Below are positions 52,798 to 62,651 of a stretch of 64,000 nt of DNA, piece after piece; position 1 is the first letter of the stretch, and every line of letters begins with the position of its first letter. The translations under genes and the position numbers were made by a program. The notes under the pieces are model-generated. The model saw only the letters and a list, made by a program, of their open reading frames with translations. It was not told where the DNA came from and made no database searches. Source of the DNA: Gammaproteobacteria bacterium (GTDB taxonomy: Bacteria; Pseudomonadota; Gammaproteobacteria; Natronospirales; REEB76); NCBI GenBank assembly GCA_035279405.1, contig DATEHU010000026.1:124001-188000 (forward strand). The letters run 5' to 3'.

Positions 52798-53689
52798 AGG
52801 GACTTTCCGCTGCGGCTACGTGGGGCTGGCCGGCCGCCCGAATGTGGGCAAGTCCACGCTGCTGAATGCGCTCGTGGGCGCAAAAATCAGCGCGGTGACT
52901 CCCAAACCGCAGACCACGCGCAGCCGCATCCTGGGTATCCGCACCACCGCGGACGCGCAAATTATCCTGGTGGATACCCCGGGCCTGCATGCGCAGCAAC
53001 ACCATGCCATCAACCGTCACATGAACACCGCCGCACGCCATGCGCTGGCTGAAGCCCAAAGGTTGCTGCTGGTGGTGGAGGCGACGCGCTGGACCGCGGA
53101 CGACGCGCACGCACTGGAATATTGCCAAGCCTTGGGCCATCCGCTGGCGCTGGTCGTCAACAAGATCGACCTGTGCCGGCCGCGTGCGCAACTGCTGCCG
53201 TTCCTCGATTCGCTGGCGGAGAAAGCCGATTTCAAGTTCATGGTGCCGGTCGCGGCCAGCAGCGGTGAGAATCTTTCCGAACTCGAGGCGCAGATCAAGA
53301 ACTTTCTGCCGGAATCGCCGCCGCAGTTTCCCGCCGCACAGCTGACGGATGCCGAGGACGAACAGCGTGCCACCGAGTGCATCCGGGAAAAACTCATGCA
53401 GGCACTCGCACAGGAATTGCCGTATGCGCTCGCGGTCGAGCTGGGCGAATACCGCGTGCAGGATAGTGTGCTGCGCATTGCCGCCACCATCTGGGTGGAG
53501 CGCGAGGGGCAGAAGGCCATTGTCATCGGCCGCCGGGGCGAGAGGCTGAAACACGTCGGCCGCGAGGCCCGCCTGGAATTGGAGCGCAGCACCGGTCACA
53601 AGGTGTTTTTGAGCCTGTGGGTCAAGGTGCAGGAGAACTGGACCGAAGACCCGCGGGCGCTGGAAAAGTTCGGTTTGCGGGGATCATGA
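52790..53689 (+). CDS. era: GTPase Era
   Basis: Essential GTPase for 30S subunit maturation. 299 residues, matching E. coli. Motifs: G1 [10 protein letters not shown]2 PQTTR, G3 DTPG, G4 NKID. The C-terminal KH domain includes [23 protein letters not shown] 52790 overlaps rnc by 8 bp and gives the standard length; longer upstream frames run through rnc. Confidence 0.96.
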   Translation: MPEGTFRCGYVGLAGRPNVGKSTLLNALVGAKISAVTPKPQTTRSRILGIRTTADAQIILVDTPGLHAQQHHAINRHMNTAARHALAEAQRLLLVVEATRWTADDAHALEYCQALGHPLALVVNKIDLCRPRAQLLPFLDSLAEKADFKFMVPVAASSGENLSELEAQIKNFLPESPPQFPAAQLTDAEDEQRATECIREKLMQALAQELPYALAVELGEYRVQDSVLRIAATIWVEREGQKAIVIGRRGERLKHVGREARLELERSTGHKVFLSLWVKVQENWTEDPRALEKFGLRGS

Positions 53690-54414
53690 AAAACTCGGAG
53701 CGCGTGACGCTGGCACCGGCCTACGTGTTGCACCATCATGATTGGCGCGAAACCAGCCGGCTGGTGGAAATTTTCAGCCGCGATCACGGCCGGCTGGGCG
53801 CGGTGGCACGCGGTGCGCGGCGCGCGCAGTCGCCGTGGCGCGCCGTGCTGCAACCGTTTCGGCCGCTGCTGCTGTCCTGGACAGGCGGCGGAGAGCTGGT
53901 GACACTGATGGGTGCGGAAGCCGGCGGCGAACCGGAGCCGCTCAGCGGCGCGGAACTCATGAGCTCGTACTACATGAACGAGTTGCTGTTGCGCCTGCTG
54001 CCGCGCCATGATATCCAACCGGATTTGTTCCGCCACTATGCCGGTGCGCTGGAGCGCTTGCGCCGCGCCACGGCGCCGGCTCTGCGGATATTCGAGAAGC
54101 AATTGCTGTCGGCACTCGGCTATGGATTGACACTCGACCGCGACGTGGCCAGCGACGAACCGCTGCAGCCCGACGCAGTCTACAGCTATGAGCTGGAGCG
54201 CGGCCCGATACGCACGGCCCCCGCAGGTGGCGCGGGCCTGCACATCAAGGGTGCGGCGCTCACGGCGTTGGCGCGGGAAGATCTCGCGCAACCCGCACAG
54301 TTGCAGCAGACCCGCGAACTGCTGCAGGTCGCGCTGGACCGGCTGTTGGGAACCCGGTCATTGCGCACGCGCACGGTGGCGCGCGCGCTGGCGCGCAGTA
54401 TCAGGAGCCGGTGA
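53686..54414 (+). CDS. recO: DNA repair protein RecO
   Basis: Mediates RecA loading in the RecFOR pathway. 242 residues: OB fold at the N-terminus ([32 protein letters not shown]), then a helical domain ([17 protein letters not shown]). No zinc-finger cysteines, as usual in this class. Overlaps era by ATGA and pdxJ by GTGA. Confidence 0.95.
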   Translation: MKNSERVTLAPAYVLHHHDWRETSRLVEIFSRDHGRLGAVARGARRAQSPWRAVLQPFRPLLLSWTGGGELVTLMGAEAGGEPEPLSGAELMSSYYMNELLLRLLPRHDIQPDLFRHYAGALERLRRATAPALRIFEKQLLSALGYGLTLDRDVASDEPLQPDAVYSYELERGPIRTAPAGGAGLHIKGAALTALAREDLAQPAQLQQTRELLQVALDRLLGTRSLRTRTVARALARSIRSR

Positions 54415-55157
54415 TCATCATGCGGGATGCCATTCGGCTGGGAGTCAACATCGATCACGTGGCGACGCTGCGCCAGGTGCGCGGCACGCGTTATCCCGAT
54501 CCGGTGGAAGCCGCGTTGCTCGCGGAAAGCGCGGGCGCCGACAGCATTACCGTGCACTTGCGCGAGGACCGCCGCCATATCCAGGAGCGCGACGTGCAAC
54601 TGCTGCGCCAAGTGCTGCAAACCCGCATGAACCTGGAAATGGCGGCCACCGCGGAGATGCTCGCATTCGCCTGCGCCACCGGGCCCGAGGACTGCTGCCT
54701 GGTGCCGGAGCGCCGCCAGGAACTCACCACGGAAGGCGGCTTGCAATTGCAGGCGCAGAGTCAATCCCTGGTGCCGATCTGTGCACAGCTCGCGGACGCA
54801 GGCATCCGCGTGGCGCTGTTCATTGATCCGCAGCCCGAACAGATCGAGAGCGCCGCCCAGTTGCGCGTGCCGGCGGTGGAGCTGCATACCGGACGCTATG
54901 CGGATGCGCCGGACGAGCGCGCGCAGGCGCAGGAACTGCACCGTCTACGCGCGGCGGCACAACAGGCCGCACAGCACGGCATCGAGGTGCACGCCGGGCA
55001 CGGGCTCAACTATCACAACGTCATGCCGGTGGCGGCGATTGCCGAGATCGTGGAACTCAATATCGGTCACAGCATCATGGCGCGCGCGCTCATGACCGGC
55101 CTGCCGGAAGCCGTGCGTGACATGCAGAGTCTGATGCGCCAGGCGCGCGGCGCGTGA
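54411..55157 (+). CDS. pdxJ: Pyridoxine 5'-phosphate synthase
   Basis: Final ring-closing step of de novo vitamin B6 synthesis. 248 residues, TIM barrel. [61 protein letters not shown] and the C-terminal GHSIMARAL are conserved. Either GTG 54411 (overlapping recO) or ATG 54420 may be the start: AGGAG at 54403-54407 lies 3 or 12 bases away. Overlaps acpS by GTGA. Confidence 0.96.
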   Translation: MIIMRDAIRLGVNIDHVATLRQVRGTRYPDPVEAALLAESAGADSITVHLREDRRHIQERDVQLLRQVLQTRMNLEMAATAEMLAFACATGPEDCCLVPERRQELTTEGGLQLQAQSQSLVPICAQLADAGIRVALFIDPQPEQIESAAQLRVPAVELHTGRYADAPDERAQAQELHRLRAAAQQAAQHGIEVHAGHGLNYHNVMPVAAIAEIVELNIGHSIMARALMTGLPEAVRDMQSLMRQARGA

Positions 55158-55546
55158 TTTTCGGCATCGGTACGGATCTCGTCGAAGTGGCGCGCGTGCG
55201 CGCCGCGTGGGAACGGTTCGGCGAGCACTTTGCGCGGCGTGTGCTCATGCCGGAGGAACTGCAGGGTTTCGGACGCACGCGTGATCCCGTGCGCTTCCTG
55301 GCCACGCGCTTTGCAGCCAAGGAAGCCATCGTCAAGGCCCTGGGCACGGGATTTCGCCACGGCATGTGGCTGCGCGATTCCGGCCACGTTCCCGATGCGC
55401 GCGGCAAGCCCTGCGTGATTTTCTCGGCGCGCGGATTGGCGCTGTGCCGGCGGCTGGGTGCGGGGCAGGCCTACGTGAGCCTGAGCGACGAAGCCGGAAT
55501 GGTGCTGGCGTTCGCGGTGATTCTCAGGGCGGCAGCGCCGAACTGA
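55154..55546 (+). CDS. acpS: Holo-ACP synthase
   Basis: Transfers 4'-phosphopantetheine from CoA to acyl carrier protein. 130 residues. [14 protein letters not shown] holds the metal-binding Asp8; [20 protein letters not shown] holds the catalytic Glu in AKEA. Last gene of the lepA-acpS run. Its 3' end overlaps the convergent barA-like gene by 23 bp. Confidence 0.96.
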   Translation: MIFGIGTDLVEVARVRAAWERFGEHFARRVLMPEELQGFGRTRDPVRFLATRFAAKEAIVKALGTGFRHGMWLRDSGHVPDARGKPCVIFSARGLALCRRLGAGQAYVSLSDEAGMVLAFAVILRAAAPN

Positions 55547-58256
55547 GTTCTTGCGGTTCGAGGGACTGCAGGAGCGCGGTGATTTCCGCGCCCATCTGGG
55601 TGAGCAGCGGTGCCAGCGCGGACTCACGCAGCGGCGCATGCAACTGCGTTTCCAGTTGTGCGCACAAGCCGCGCAGACGGGTCAGGCGGCAAAAGGCCGC
55701 GGTACCCTGCAATTTGTGCACCTGCTGTTGCAACTGGCGTTGATCGCGTTGTTGCCAGGCGCGTTCAATCGCCTGCCATTGGCCCGGCAGGTCCTCGGCC
55801 AGCATTTGGCGCAGCGCGGGACGCAATTCGGCCAGCGCGACTTCCAGGCTCACTGCGGACGCCGTAGCGGCGCTGCTCACCGGGGCCTGCGGTGCCAGCG
55901 CCAGCCGACCTATGGTTTCGGTCAGCGCCGCTTCGTCCAGCGGCTTCAGCAGCCAGCCCGAAAGCCCGGCTTCGGCCAGGGCTTGTGACGATTCCTCGGT
56001 AGGTGAGGCGGAAAGCGCGATGACCGGTATTGCGCGCACGGACCCGGAACGCAGGCGGCGCGCCACCTGCCAGCCGTCCTGATCCGGCATGTGCATGTCG
56101 AGCAGAATCAGGTCAACCGCGTGGTCGCGCACCAGATCCAGCAGTTCCTGTCCCGATTTGGCTTCCAGCACGCGGGCACCCTGCTTTTCCAGCAGAATGC
56201 GTTCCAGCAGCCGATTGATGCGGTTGTCGTCCGCCACCAGGATGGTCAAGCCGTGTAACGACTGCAGCGTATGGCTGTCGTGCGGGTCGGATGCCACACG
56301 CGTGCCGGTGACCATGTGCATCAGTTGCTGTTGCAGGCGGGCTTCGCTCACGCATTTGGGCAGACACACGCCGGAAACCCGCCGACCGATGTCCGCTTGC
56401 ACCTCGGCATTGACGGAATTCACCAGTGCCAGCACCGGCAAACCCGCGGCGGCCGGCGGCAACAGGTGTTCCAGCGCCGCGGGCTGTTGCAGCTCACTGT
56501 AGTTCAGCGACACGATGACCGCAGAGTACGCGCCGTGCGCCGTGCGCAGCTGCGCGGAGACTTGCTCCGGACTGCCGACGTGAGTGGGCTTCCAGCCGAG
56601 GCGTTCAAGCCGTGCCTGCAACGCGGCGGCGGACTGGGGATTGGATTCGTAAAGCAGCAGTGCATTGCCGTGCGCCGGGTATTCGGCGGTCGCGGGTGCG
56701 CGCGCCGGCACGGCTGTCTTGCGCGGCAGGCGCAGGCGCACATGCAGCCTGCTGCCTTGGCCGAACACGCTGCTGATGGTGAGCGCTCCGCCCATCTGTT
56801 CAACCAGCTTCTTGGTAATGTACAAGCCCAGTCCGGCGCCGCCTTGCTGGCGGTCGCTGCCACCGTTCACCTGGTAAAACGGCTGGAACAGGCGCCGCTG
56901 GTCCTGTTCGCGGATACCGATGCCGGTGTCCGTGACTTCGATATCCGTCTGCACCGTGGCCGCATCCAGCGCCGTGCTGTGTGTGCGGATCACGATGCTG
57001 CCCACCTCCGTGAACTTGATGGCATTCGCGAGCAGGTTGCCCAGGGTGCGCGTGAGTTTGGCGCGGTCAGCGAGCACCGCCTGGGTATCGTTGCCGTCGC
57101 TATCCAGCACCAACTCCAGTTGCTTGGCGTAGGCGTCCATGGCATGTATCTGCAGCGCTTCTTCCAGCAGCTCGCGCAGCGTAACGCGGCTCACACGCAC
57201 GTCGGACTCGCCCATTTCCAGGCGTGCGGCCAGCAGGATGTTGTCCAGCAGCATGAGCAGAATCTGCGCCGCCTGGCGGATGGTGGTCAGGTAATTGCGC
57301 TGGCTGTCGTCGAGTGACGTACGCGTGAGCAAATCGCTGAAGCCCAACACCGCATTCATGGGCGTGCGAATCTCGTGGCTCATGTTCGCCAGGAATTCGG
57401 TTTTCACGCGGCTGGCTTCGAGCGCACGCTTGCGCGCCAGATCCAGCTCGACACTCTTGATTTCGAATTCCTCCAGCGTGCCGCGCAATTCCGCGGTCGC
57501 CTGGCCCACCTGATCCTGCAATTCCTGCTGGGAACGCTGGGCGTTGGCGGCCATTTGGTTGATGCCGCGCTCCAGTCGGCCCAATTCACCGCCGGACAGT
57601 TCCGGCGTGCGCGCGCCGTATTCGCCGGCGCTGAAGCGCCGCACCACTCCGATCACGCGGGCAATGGGCGCGACCACGCTGCCGCTGATGATGAGCGCCA
57701 GCAGGATGGTGAGCGCCAGGCACACCAGCATGATCACGCCGCCATTGAGGATGATGCGCGCCTGACGTTCGGCAAAATGCACTTGCGAGAACTGCACCGT
57801 TACTTTTCCCACGACGGTGTCGGCTGGGCCGGTGGCGGGGGCCGCCGGATCCATCCAATAGATGGGTTGCGTGAATGTAAGCGAGCCCTCAAAGCCGGTC
57901 TCGGCACCGAGTCGGCGGGCCAGGTCGGCCACCAGGCCCCGGCCGGGCGGAGTCGGCGCTTTTACCTGCGCCAGCACCTGGCCCTTGTTGTCGGTGATGA
58001 CCACCGAGTCAACGCCCTGTCCGCGTGCGACGCTCTGTGCGAGGGTTTGCAAAGCCCGCGGGTCGTGCGTAAGCAGGCCGTACAGGCTGGAGGAAGCCAG
58101 CTGGCGCGCGATGGTGTCGCCCAGAGCCATGCGCGAAGCGCCGAGATCGTGCACGCGGCCGCGAATGAAATAAGCACCGAGGATCACGCCCAGACTGATG
58201 GTCGGCAGCAGCGCCAGCAGCAGCACGCGATTGCGGATGCTCCAGTTGCGGATCAT
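55524..58256 (-). CDS. barA: Hybrid sensor histidine kinase, BarA/GacS type
   Basis: Inner-membrane tripartite kinase that drives the UvrY/GacA response and small regulatory RNAs. 910 residues against 918 in E. coli BarA. Order: two membrane helices flanking a periplasmic domain (about 12-30 and 173-195), HAMP, dimerisation/H box with His294 (NMSHEIRTPMN), HATPase, a degenerate receiver with no phospho-Asp (NALLLYESNPQSAAALQARL), an intact receiver with Asp720 (LILLDMHMPDQDGW), and C-terminal Hpt with His847 (VHKLQGTAAF). Convergent with acpS, sharing 23 bp. The partner regulator is not in this window. Confidence 0.93.
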   Translation of the reverse strand: MIRNWSIRNRVLLLALLPTISLGVILGAYFIRGRVHDLGASRMALGDTIARQLASSSLYGLLTHDPRALQTLAQSVARGQGVDSVVITDNKGQVLAQVKAPTPPGRGLVADLARRLGAETGFEGSLTFTQPIYWMDPAAPATGPADTVVGKVTVQFSQVHFAERQARIILNGGVIMLVCLALTILLALIISGSVVAPIARVIGVVRRFSAGEYGARTPELSGGELGRLERGINQMAANAQRSQQELQDQVGQATAELRGTLEEFEIKSVELDLARKRALEASRVKTEFLANMSHEIRTPMNAVLGFSDLLTRTSLDDSQRNYLTTIRQAAQILLMLLDNILLAARLEMGESDVRVSRVTLRELLEEALQIHAMDAYAKQLELVLDSDGNDTQAVLADRAKLTRTLGNLLANAIKFTEVGSIVIRTHSTALDAATVQTDIEVTDTGIGIREQDQRRLFQPFYQVNGGSDRQQGGAGLGLYITKKLVEQMGGALTISSVFGQGSRLHVRLRLPRKTAVPARAPATAEYPAHGNALLLYESNPQSAAALQARLERLGWKPTHVGSPEQVSAQLRTAHGAYSAVIVSLNYSELQQPAALEHLLPPAAAGLPVLALVNSVNAEVQADIGRRVSGVCLPKCVSEARLQQQLMHMVTGTRVASDPHDSHTLQSLHGLTILVADDNRINRLLERILLEKQGARVLEAKSGQELLDLVRDHAVDLILLDMHMPDQDGWQVARRLRSGSVRAIPVIALSASPTEESSQALAEAGLSGWLLKPLDEAALTETIGRLALAPQAPVSSAATASAVSLEVALAELRPALRQMLAEDLPGQWQAIERAWQQRDQRQLQQQVHKLQGTAAFCRLTRLRGLCAQLETQLHAPLRESALAPLLTQMGAEITALLQSLEPQELSSALPP

Positions 58257-58425
58257 CCCTTATCCCGGTCCTGGAATCGGGTGCGTGCTGAAAGCGCCGG
58301 CGTTACGCATGGTCTGTTTCCGGGTGTGCCTGCCGCGTATGGTGCGATGTTTTGGCACGGTGGTAAAGGCCGAACCGGGCCGCGCGGCGTTTGCTACACT
58401 GGCCGCAGATTTTGCGGGGGTACGC

Positions 58426-59223
58426 ATGAATATCCTGGCCTTCGACATCGAGACCATTCCGGATGTGGTGACCGGACGCCTTCTGCATGGGCTGGACAAC
58501 CTGAGCGACGAGGACGTGGCGCGCGCCATGTTCCAGCAGCGTCGCCAGGAAACCGGGGCCAGTGAATTCCTGCCCCTGCATCTGCACCGCGTGGTGGCGA
58601 TCTCGGTGGCGCAGCGCTATGCCGACGATTTCCGCGTGTGGTCGCTGGGCACGCCGCAGTCGGGTGAAGCCGAGCTCATCACGCGCTTTTACGAGGGCAT
58701 CGAGAAATTCACCCCGGACCTGGTGTCCTGGAACGGCGGCGGCTTCGATCTGCCGGTGCTGCATTACCGCGCGCTGCATCACGCCATTGCCGCCCCACGC
58801 TATTGGGAGATCGGCGACAGCGAAACCGGCTTTCGTTACAACAATTATCTGTCACGTTTCCACTGGCGGCATACCGACCTGATGGACGTGCTCGCCGGGT
58901 TTCAAATGCGGGCCGCGGCACCGCTGCATGAAATCGCGCAGTTGTGCGGCCTGCCCGGCAAGCTCGGCATGCACGGCAGCCGGGTGTGGGACACGTATCT
59001 TGCCGGCGGCATAGACAGCATTCGCGATTACTGCGAGACCGACACGCTCAATACCTATCTTATATATCTGCGTTTCGAACGCATGCGCGGACGCATGGAA
59101 GCGGCGGGTTACCGGTCCGAATGCGCGCGCGTGCGCGAGTACCTGGAGCGCGCCGACAAACCCCACCTCACCGAGTTTCTCAAGGTCTGGCAGGCGCAGA
59201 CCGATCCGGCGGCCGGCAACTGA
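58426..59223 (+). CDS. Predicted 3'-5' exonuclease (PolB exonuclease-like)
   Basis: 265 residues. DEDD-type nuclease: LAFDIETIPDV has the Asp7/Glu9 pair; DLVSWNGGGFDLPVLHYRAL and the C-terminal SIRDYCETDTLNTYLIYLR supply later acidic residues. Family is the PolB-exonuclease-like group found as a lone gene in proteobacteria. Role in DNA or RNA repair is inferred only. ATG 58426 chosen: upstream codons run into the barA promoter region. Confidence 0.9.
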   Translation: MNILAFDIETIPDVVTGRLLHGLDNLSDEDVARAMFQQRRQETGASEFLPLHLHRVVAISVAQRYADDFRVWSLGTPQSGEAELITRFYEGIEKFTPDLVSWNGGGFDLPVLHYRALHHAIAAPRYWEIGDSETGFRYNNYLSRFHWRHTDLMDVLAGFQMRAAAPLHEIAQLCGLPGKLGMHGSRVWDTYLAGGIDSIRDYCETDTLNTYLIYLRFERMRGRMEAAGYRSECARVREYLERADKPHLTEFLKVWQAQTDPAAGN

Positions 59224-59303
59224 GCCATGCACGCCATCCGCGGCCAGCGCTGCGCAAGGGGCATACCTCAGGTCCTGTGTTCCACACCCGCTGAGCCGAG
59301 TCC

Positions 59304-60350
59304 ATGAGCCTCGGTCCGCTGATGGTGGATGTCGCCGGCACCGCGCTGAATGCCGAGGACCGCGAGCTGCTGCAACATCCGTTGATTGGCGGCGTGATTC
59401 TGTTCACGCGCAATTACGTGGATCCCGGACAACTCGGCGCCCTGGTCGCCGATATCCACGTGCTGCGCACGCCGCCCTTGCTGGTCGCCGTGGATCAGGA
59501 AGGCGGCCGGGTGCAGCGCTTCCGCGACGGGTTCACGCGCCTGCCGCCGGCGCGGTTTTTCGGCTTTGTGTACGAGCGCGATCCCAGTTCCGCACGCCGG
59601 CTGGCCGAGAGCAGCGCATGGCTGATGGCGGCGGAGCTGCGCGCTGCGGGCGTGGACCTGAGCTTCGCACCGGTGCTGGACCTCGACTACGGGCGCAGTG
59701 TGGTCATTGGCGACCGCGCATTCCATCACACCCTCAAGGCGGTGGCGGAACTGGGACGCGCCTGGCTGCTGGGCATGCGGCGTGCCGGCATGGCCGCCAC
59801 CGCCAAGCATTTCCCCGGCCACGGCGCGGTAAGCGGCGATTCGCATCACGTGCTGCCGGTGGATGAGCGAGAGCTGGATGAAATCCGGCGTCGCGATCTC
59901 TATCCGTACATACAATTGATTCGCCTCGAACTGCTGTCAGTCATGATGGCGCACGTGGTGTACCCGGCCGTGGACCGCATGCCGGCGAGCCTGTCGCGCC
60001 GCTGGATCGAGGGCGAATTGCGCGACCGGCTGGACTTCAAGGGCGCGGTATTTTGCGATGACCTCAGCATGCACGCTGCGGAAGTTGCCGGCAGCCCTGT
60101 CGAACGCGCGCGGGCGGCGCTGACCGCCGGCTGCGACATGCTACCGGTGTGCAACAACCGGGCCGCGGTACAGGCGATACTCGGCGAATTGGGAACCTAC
60201 AGGCATCCCATGAGTCAATGGCGGCTGGTACGCTTGCACGGCGCGATGCCGATCGCGCTTGATGACCTGCACGCCAGCCGCGAGTGGCGCGAGGCACACG
60301 CCGAACTGGAAGGCCTGCAGACCGGCGCGGATTTCAAGCTCGAAACCTGA
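59304..60350 (+). CDS. nagZ: Beta-N-acetylhexosaminidase NagZ
   Basis: Cytoplasmic GH3 enzyme that removes GlcNAc from muropeptides during peptidoglycan recycling; its products feed AmpR signalling in species that have it. 348 residues. LVAVDQEGGRVQRFRDGFT, the catalytic loop AKHFPGHGAVSGDSHH, and FCDDLSMHAA with the nucleophile Asp are present. Start ATG 59304, 80 bp after the exonuclease gene. Confidence 0.96.
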   Translation: MSLGPLMVDVAGTALNAEDRELLQHPLIGGVILFTRNYVDPGQLGALVADIHVLRTPPLLVAVDQEGGRVQRFRDGFTRLPPARFFGFVYERDPSSARRLAESSAWLMAAELRAAGVDLSFAPVLDLDYGRSVVIGDRAFHHTLKAVAELGRAWLLGMRRAGMAATAKHFPGHGAVSGDSHHVLPVDERELDEIRRRDLYPYIQLIRLELLSVMMAHVVYPAVDRMPASLSRRWIEGELRDRLDFKGAVFCDDLSMHAAEVAGSPVERARAALTAGCDMLPVCNNRAAVQAILGELGTYRHPMSQWRLVRLHGAMPIALDDLHASREWREAHAELEGLQTGADFKLET

Positions 60351-60407
60351 ACCGCGTGCTGAGGGTCGTGGGTTCAGGGCGCGACACGCGCGAGCCGCGC
60401 TGTCCGA

Positions 60408-60429
60408 GAGCCGGGGCGTTCTCCGGCTC
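60408..60429 (+). terminator. Hairpin after nagZ
   Basis: GAGCCGG-ggcgttct-CCGGCTC is a perfect 7-bp stem 57 bp after the nagZ stop. No U tract follows, so termination activity is uncertain. Confidence 0.4.
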
Positions 60430-60432
60430 AGA

Positions 60433-60592
60433 CTAGAACCCATCTCAAAATCTCCGTTCGCCCTGAGCCTGTCGAAGGGCGCATGAGCAAGTGCTTGTTT
60501 CAGTTCATGCTTCGACAAGCCTGTCTTGAGCACAGTCGAAGGGCTCAGCACGAACGGAAACTTCGGTACGCGGGTTCTGAGATAAGTTCTAG
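60433..60592. mobile_element. Small inverted-repeat (MITE-like) element, copy C
   Basis: CTAGAACCCATCTCAAAA (60433-60450) and TTCTGAGATAAGTTCTAG (60575-60592) are inverted repeats matching at 15 of 18 positions. Inside are CCGTTCGCCCTGAGCCTGTC (60453 on) and its inverse ending CGAACGG, with extra CTTCGACAAGCCTGT arms. No ORF. The right CTAG contains the TAG stop of the DUF2459 gene (60589-60591, minus strand). Confidence 0.65.
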
Positions 60593-61248
60593 CGCAATTG
60601 CCGCCAAAGCTGATCCGCGAATATCACTCCGTGATAGTTAATTGGCACTCCGGCATCGTGCAGCGCCTCGGCCGTCCATGTGTTGCAGGTGTGGAAGGCA
60701 TCGTAAGACAGTCCCGAAGGGTAGAACTTGCTGTCGGCGTCCGGCCCCGGAGCGAGTGGTTCGAGGCGGCCTTGCGCATCGGTTTGCAGCGAAGCGACGA
60801 GGTAGCCATCGAGGTGCTCCAGGCCGTTCGCGGTAACGGGTACGGCATGCAGTTGAACTTCGGGGCTGTAGGAGGCACGCGGTGGACTGTTGCAGTCCTC
60901 GACCAGCATTACGCTTTGCGACGGGAACAGCGCGGCGATGTCCATGCCGAATGTTGGATTGGGCGCCATGTAGAAGCGGCGGTTGCCCCAGCCGAACATG
61001 AAGTACTGCGCATCGCGCGCGGGCTGCAGCAAATCGGTGAGCGTTGGCCCCAGTTCCGCGCGCGACAGCATCAGCCCCGTGTGCCAGCCGGAGTCCAGTA
61101 CCCAGACCTGGGCACGTGGTGCGGTGGCTTGTATTGCGGTATCCGGCCGGAGTGGTGTTGGCGCGCGGGCCGGACCTGGGCTCGCGCAGCCTGTGATGAG
61201 CAGCAGGCTGCAGGTAATCAGCGGAATAAGGCGTTCGGAAAAATTCAC
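60589..61248 (-). CDS. DUF2459 lipoprotein
   Basis: 219 residues with a lipoprotein signal (LIPLITCSLLLITGCASPG; lipobox LITGC, Cys21). Mature part contains VWVLDSGWHTGLMLSRAEL, MFGWGNRRFYM and LSYDAFHTCNTWTAEAL, the conserved DUF2459 blocks with His, Cys and Trp residues that look like a papain-like active site (inference). GTG start at 61248. The TAG stop falls within the right terminal repeat of the element at 60433-60592. Function unknown; envelope location likely. Confidence 0.8.
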   Translation of the reverse strand: MNFSERLIPLITCSLLLITGCASPGPARAPTPLRPDTAIQATAPRAQVWVLDSGWHTGLMLSRAELGPTLTDLLQPARDAQYFMFGWGNRRFYMAPNPTFGMDIAALFPSQSVMLVEDCNSPPRASYSPEVQLHAVPVTANGLEHLDGYLVASLQTDAQGRLEPLAPGPDADSKFYPSGLSYDAFHTCNTWTAEALHDAGVPINYHGVIFADQLWRQLR

Positions 61249-61273
61249 ATAGAGAGTCGCAAAGCGGAACCGA

Positions 61274-62023
61274 TCATTTGGTACGCGGCGTAATCAGCAC
61301 CAGCGCGCCAAACATGGGGTTGTCAAAGTAATTCAGCTTGCCGGCATCCAGCCGCCGATCCTCTTTGAGCCGGTAGGGTTGGCATGCGGGAACATTGGAG
61401 GCTGCCGTTGGCGACGCGCTCGCGGCTGGCGGCGCGCCGGCCACTGTGGGTGCCGTGGAAGCGATCAGATGTTTGGCCGGTGGTCCGCAATACACCAGAT
61501 CCAGATCGAAATGCAGGTACGGCCCGGTGGTGCTGAGTTTGGCAATGCCGTACACCGCATTCGGAGAATTTTCCGGCGCACTCGCAACGCTGACCAGGGA
61601 ACCAGCGCTTGCCGCGACGCTAGCCGGCGGCGCTGTGCTCATACGCACGAACAGGGCACTGGCGCGATCAATTGCAGGCTGAGCCCACGCGCTGCGCAGC
61701 AGTGGCTGGTATTCAGATGAGTGCTGCAGCTTTGCCCACACGGAATTCATGCGCGCGCTCGCAGCGGGCAATTGCATGTATGGCAGGCCACTGGCGGCCG
61801 GCTTGAGCGGCACCACGCTGTTCCAATCGGGTGTACCGGGATCGGCCGGCCAGCTCTCCAGCACGCCCGCCTGTGGGTCGGTGTTGGCAAACACGATCAC
61901 TTCCACGTTGTACCAGTTGGGCGCAGGGGCGGGCGCTGCCGGCGGCGCATCGGCAAGAACCAGCAGCGGCACGCCAAGCAGCAACAGCGTGGCAAGCCGT
62001 GAAACGGTGCGCGGTAGGTTCAC
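61274..62023 (-). CDS. CsiV-type secreted protein
   Basis: 249 residues with a signal peptide (LATLLLLGVPLLVLADAPPA). WYNVEVIVFANTDPQ and YRLKEDRRLDAGKLNYFDNP are the two conserved blocks of the CsiV family (a peptidoglycan-binding LPO-associated protein in Vibrio). The centre is Ala/Pro/Ser-rich and poorly conserved. GTG 62021-62023 start with AGGA just upstream. Usually found near mfd in relatives, which is not visible here. 25 bp before the DUF2459 gene and in the same direction, so they may be cotranscribed. Confidence 0.75.
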   Translation of the reverse strand: MNLPRTVSRLATLLLLGVPLLVLADAPPAAPAPAPNWYNVEVIVFANTDPQAGVLESWPADPGTPDWNSVVPLKPAASGLPYMQLPAASARMNSVWAKLQHSSEYQPLLRSAWAQPAIDRASALFVRMSTAPPASVAASAGSLVSVASAPENSPNAVYGIAKLSTTGPYLHFDLDLVYCGPPAKHLIASTAPTVAGAPPAASASPTAASNVPACQPYRLKEDRRLDAGKLNYFDNPMFGALVLITPRTK

Positions 62024-62100
62024 AGGATGATCCTGAATTTGGGCGTCAAGGCATTATATCCCGCGATCCCGATGGCGTTGTCCGCTGTCAATCCGGGGCG

Positions 62101-62289
62101 CTGCGGGCCAGTGCCAACCAGAACGGCACGGCCTTATTCGACGGCGTGACGGTGCTGATCCTGGCGCAGTTCTTCGGCATCGAACTGACGCCGGCGCAGC
62201 AGTTGACAGTAATGTTCGTGTGCATTCTCGGCGGTATCGGTACGGCCGGCGTACCGGCGGACTCCTTGCCGGTGGTTGCCCTAATCGTG
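62101..62289 (+). pseudogene. Fragment of a dicarboxylate/amino-acid:cation symporter
   Basis: One frame reads SANQNGTALFDGVTVLILAQ, FFGIELTPAQQLTV and CILGGIGTAGVPADSLPVVA. These are the unmistakable substrate- and ion-binding helices (NMDGTAL-type and GIGTAGVP-type motifs) of the DctA/GltP family. Only about 63 codons of a roughly 420-residue protein remain, with no start and no C-terminus. The frame runs straight into the inverted repeat at 62292. Clear gene debris. Confidence 0.8.
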
Positions 62290-62291
62290 AA

Positions 62292-62651
62292 TAGGGGACG
62301 CTACCCTTTTCAACATGCAGCGGAACCCGGCGCGTGCGAAGATCGTTCCCAGGCCCAAGGATGATCCTTGGTCGAGCGCCGCAGCCACTGTGGGATAAAG
62401 GACGATAGAGCACTGAGTAACACCCCAGCGTGGTGCAGGCAGATTGAGAGTATGGGTGACTGGTCTGCGTGGCTCGCAGCAGGAGACGAAATTGGCCGAT
62501 TGGAAGTTATCCGACGTAATGCCGATAAAGGGTTACCCTGAGGCACCGAGAAAATCATTTATGGACTTGAGAAACTGGTGGGGAGAGATTTGGCTTATCG
62601 GCCCCCTGGACGACCGCGCAGAAAGCCGGAAAAAGGGTAGCGTCCCCCTTT
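62292..62651 (+). mobile_element. RAYT-like transposase remnant between inverted repeats
   Basis: GGGGACGCTACCCTTTT (near 62294-62310) is repeated inverted at 62630-62646, 17 bp exact. Just inside the left copy a frame reads QRNPARAKIVPRPKDDPWSS (62318 on), the conserved C-terminal block of REP-associated Y1 transposases (NPVRAxLVxRPEDWPWSS), before a TAA at 62396. The HUH catalytic half is missing and nothing else in the roughly 340-bp interior is coherent. An inactive element or a non-autonomous derivative. Confidence 0.65.

Noticed and set aside
56271-57317. Long plus-strand frames opposite the BarA-type kinase
   Set aside because: Antisense shadows of an intact hybrid kinase with correct catalytic residues.
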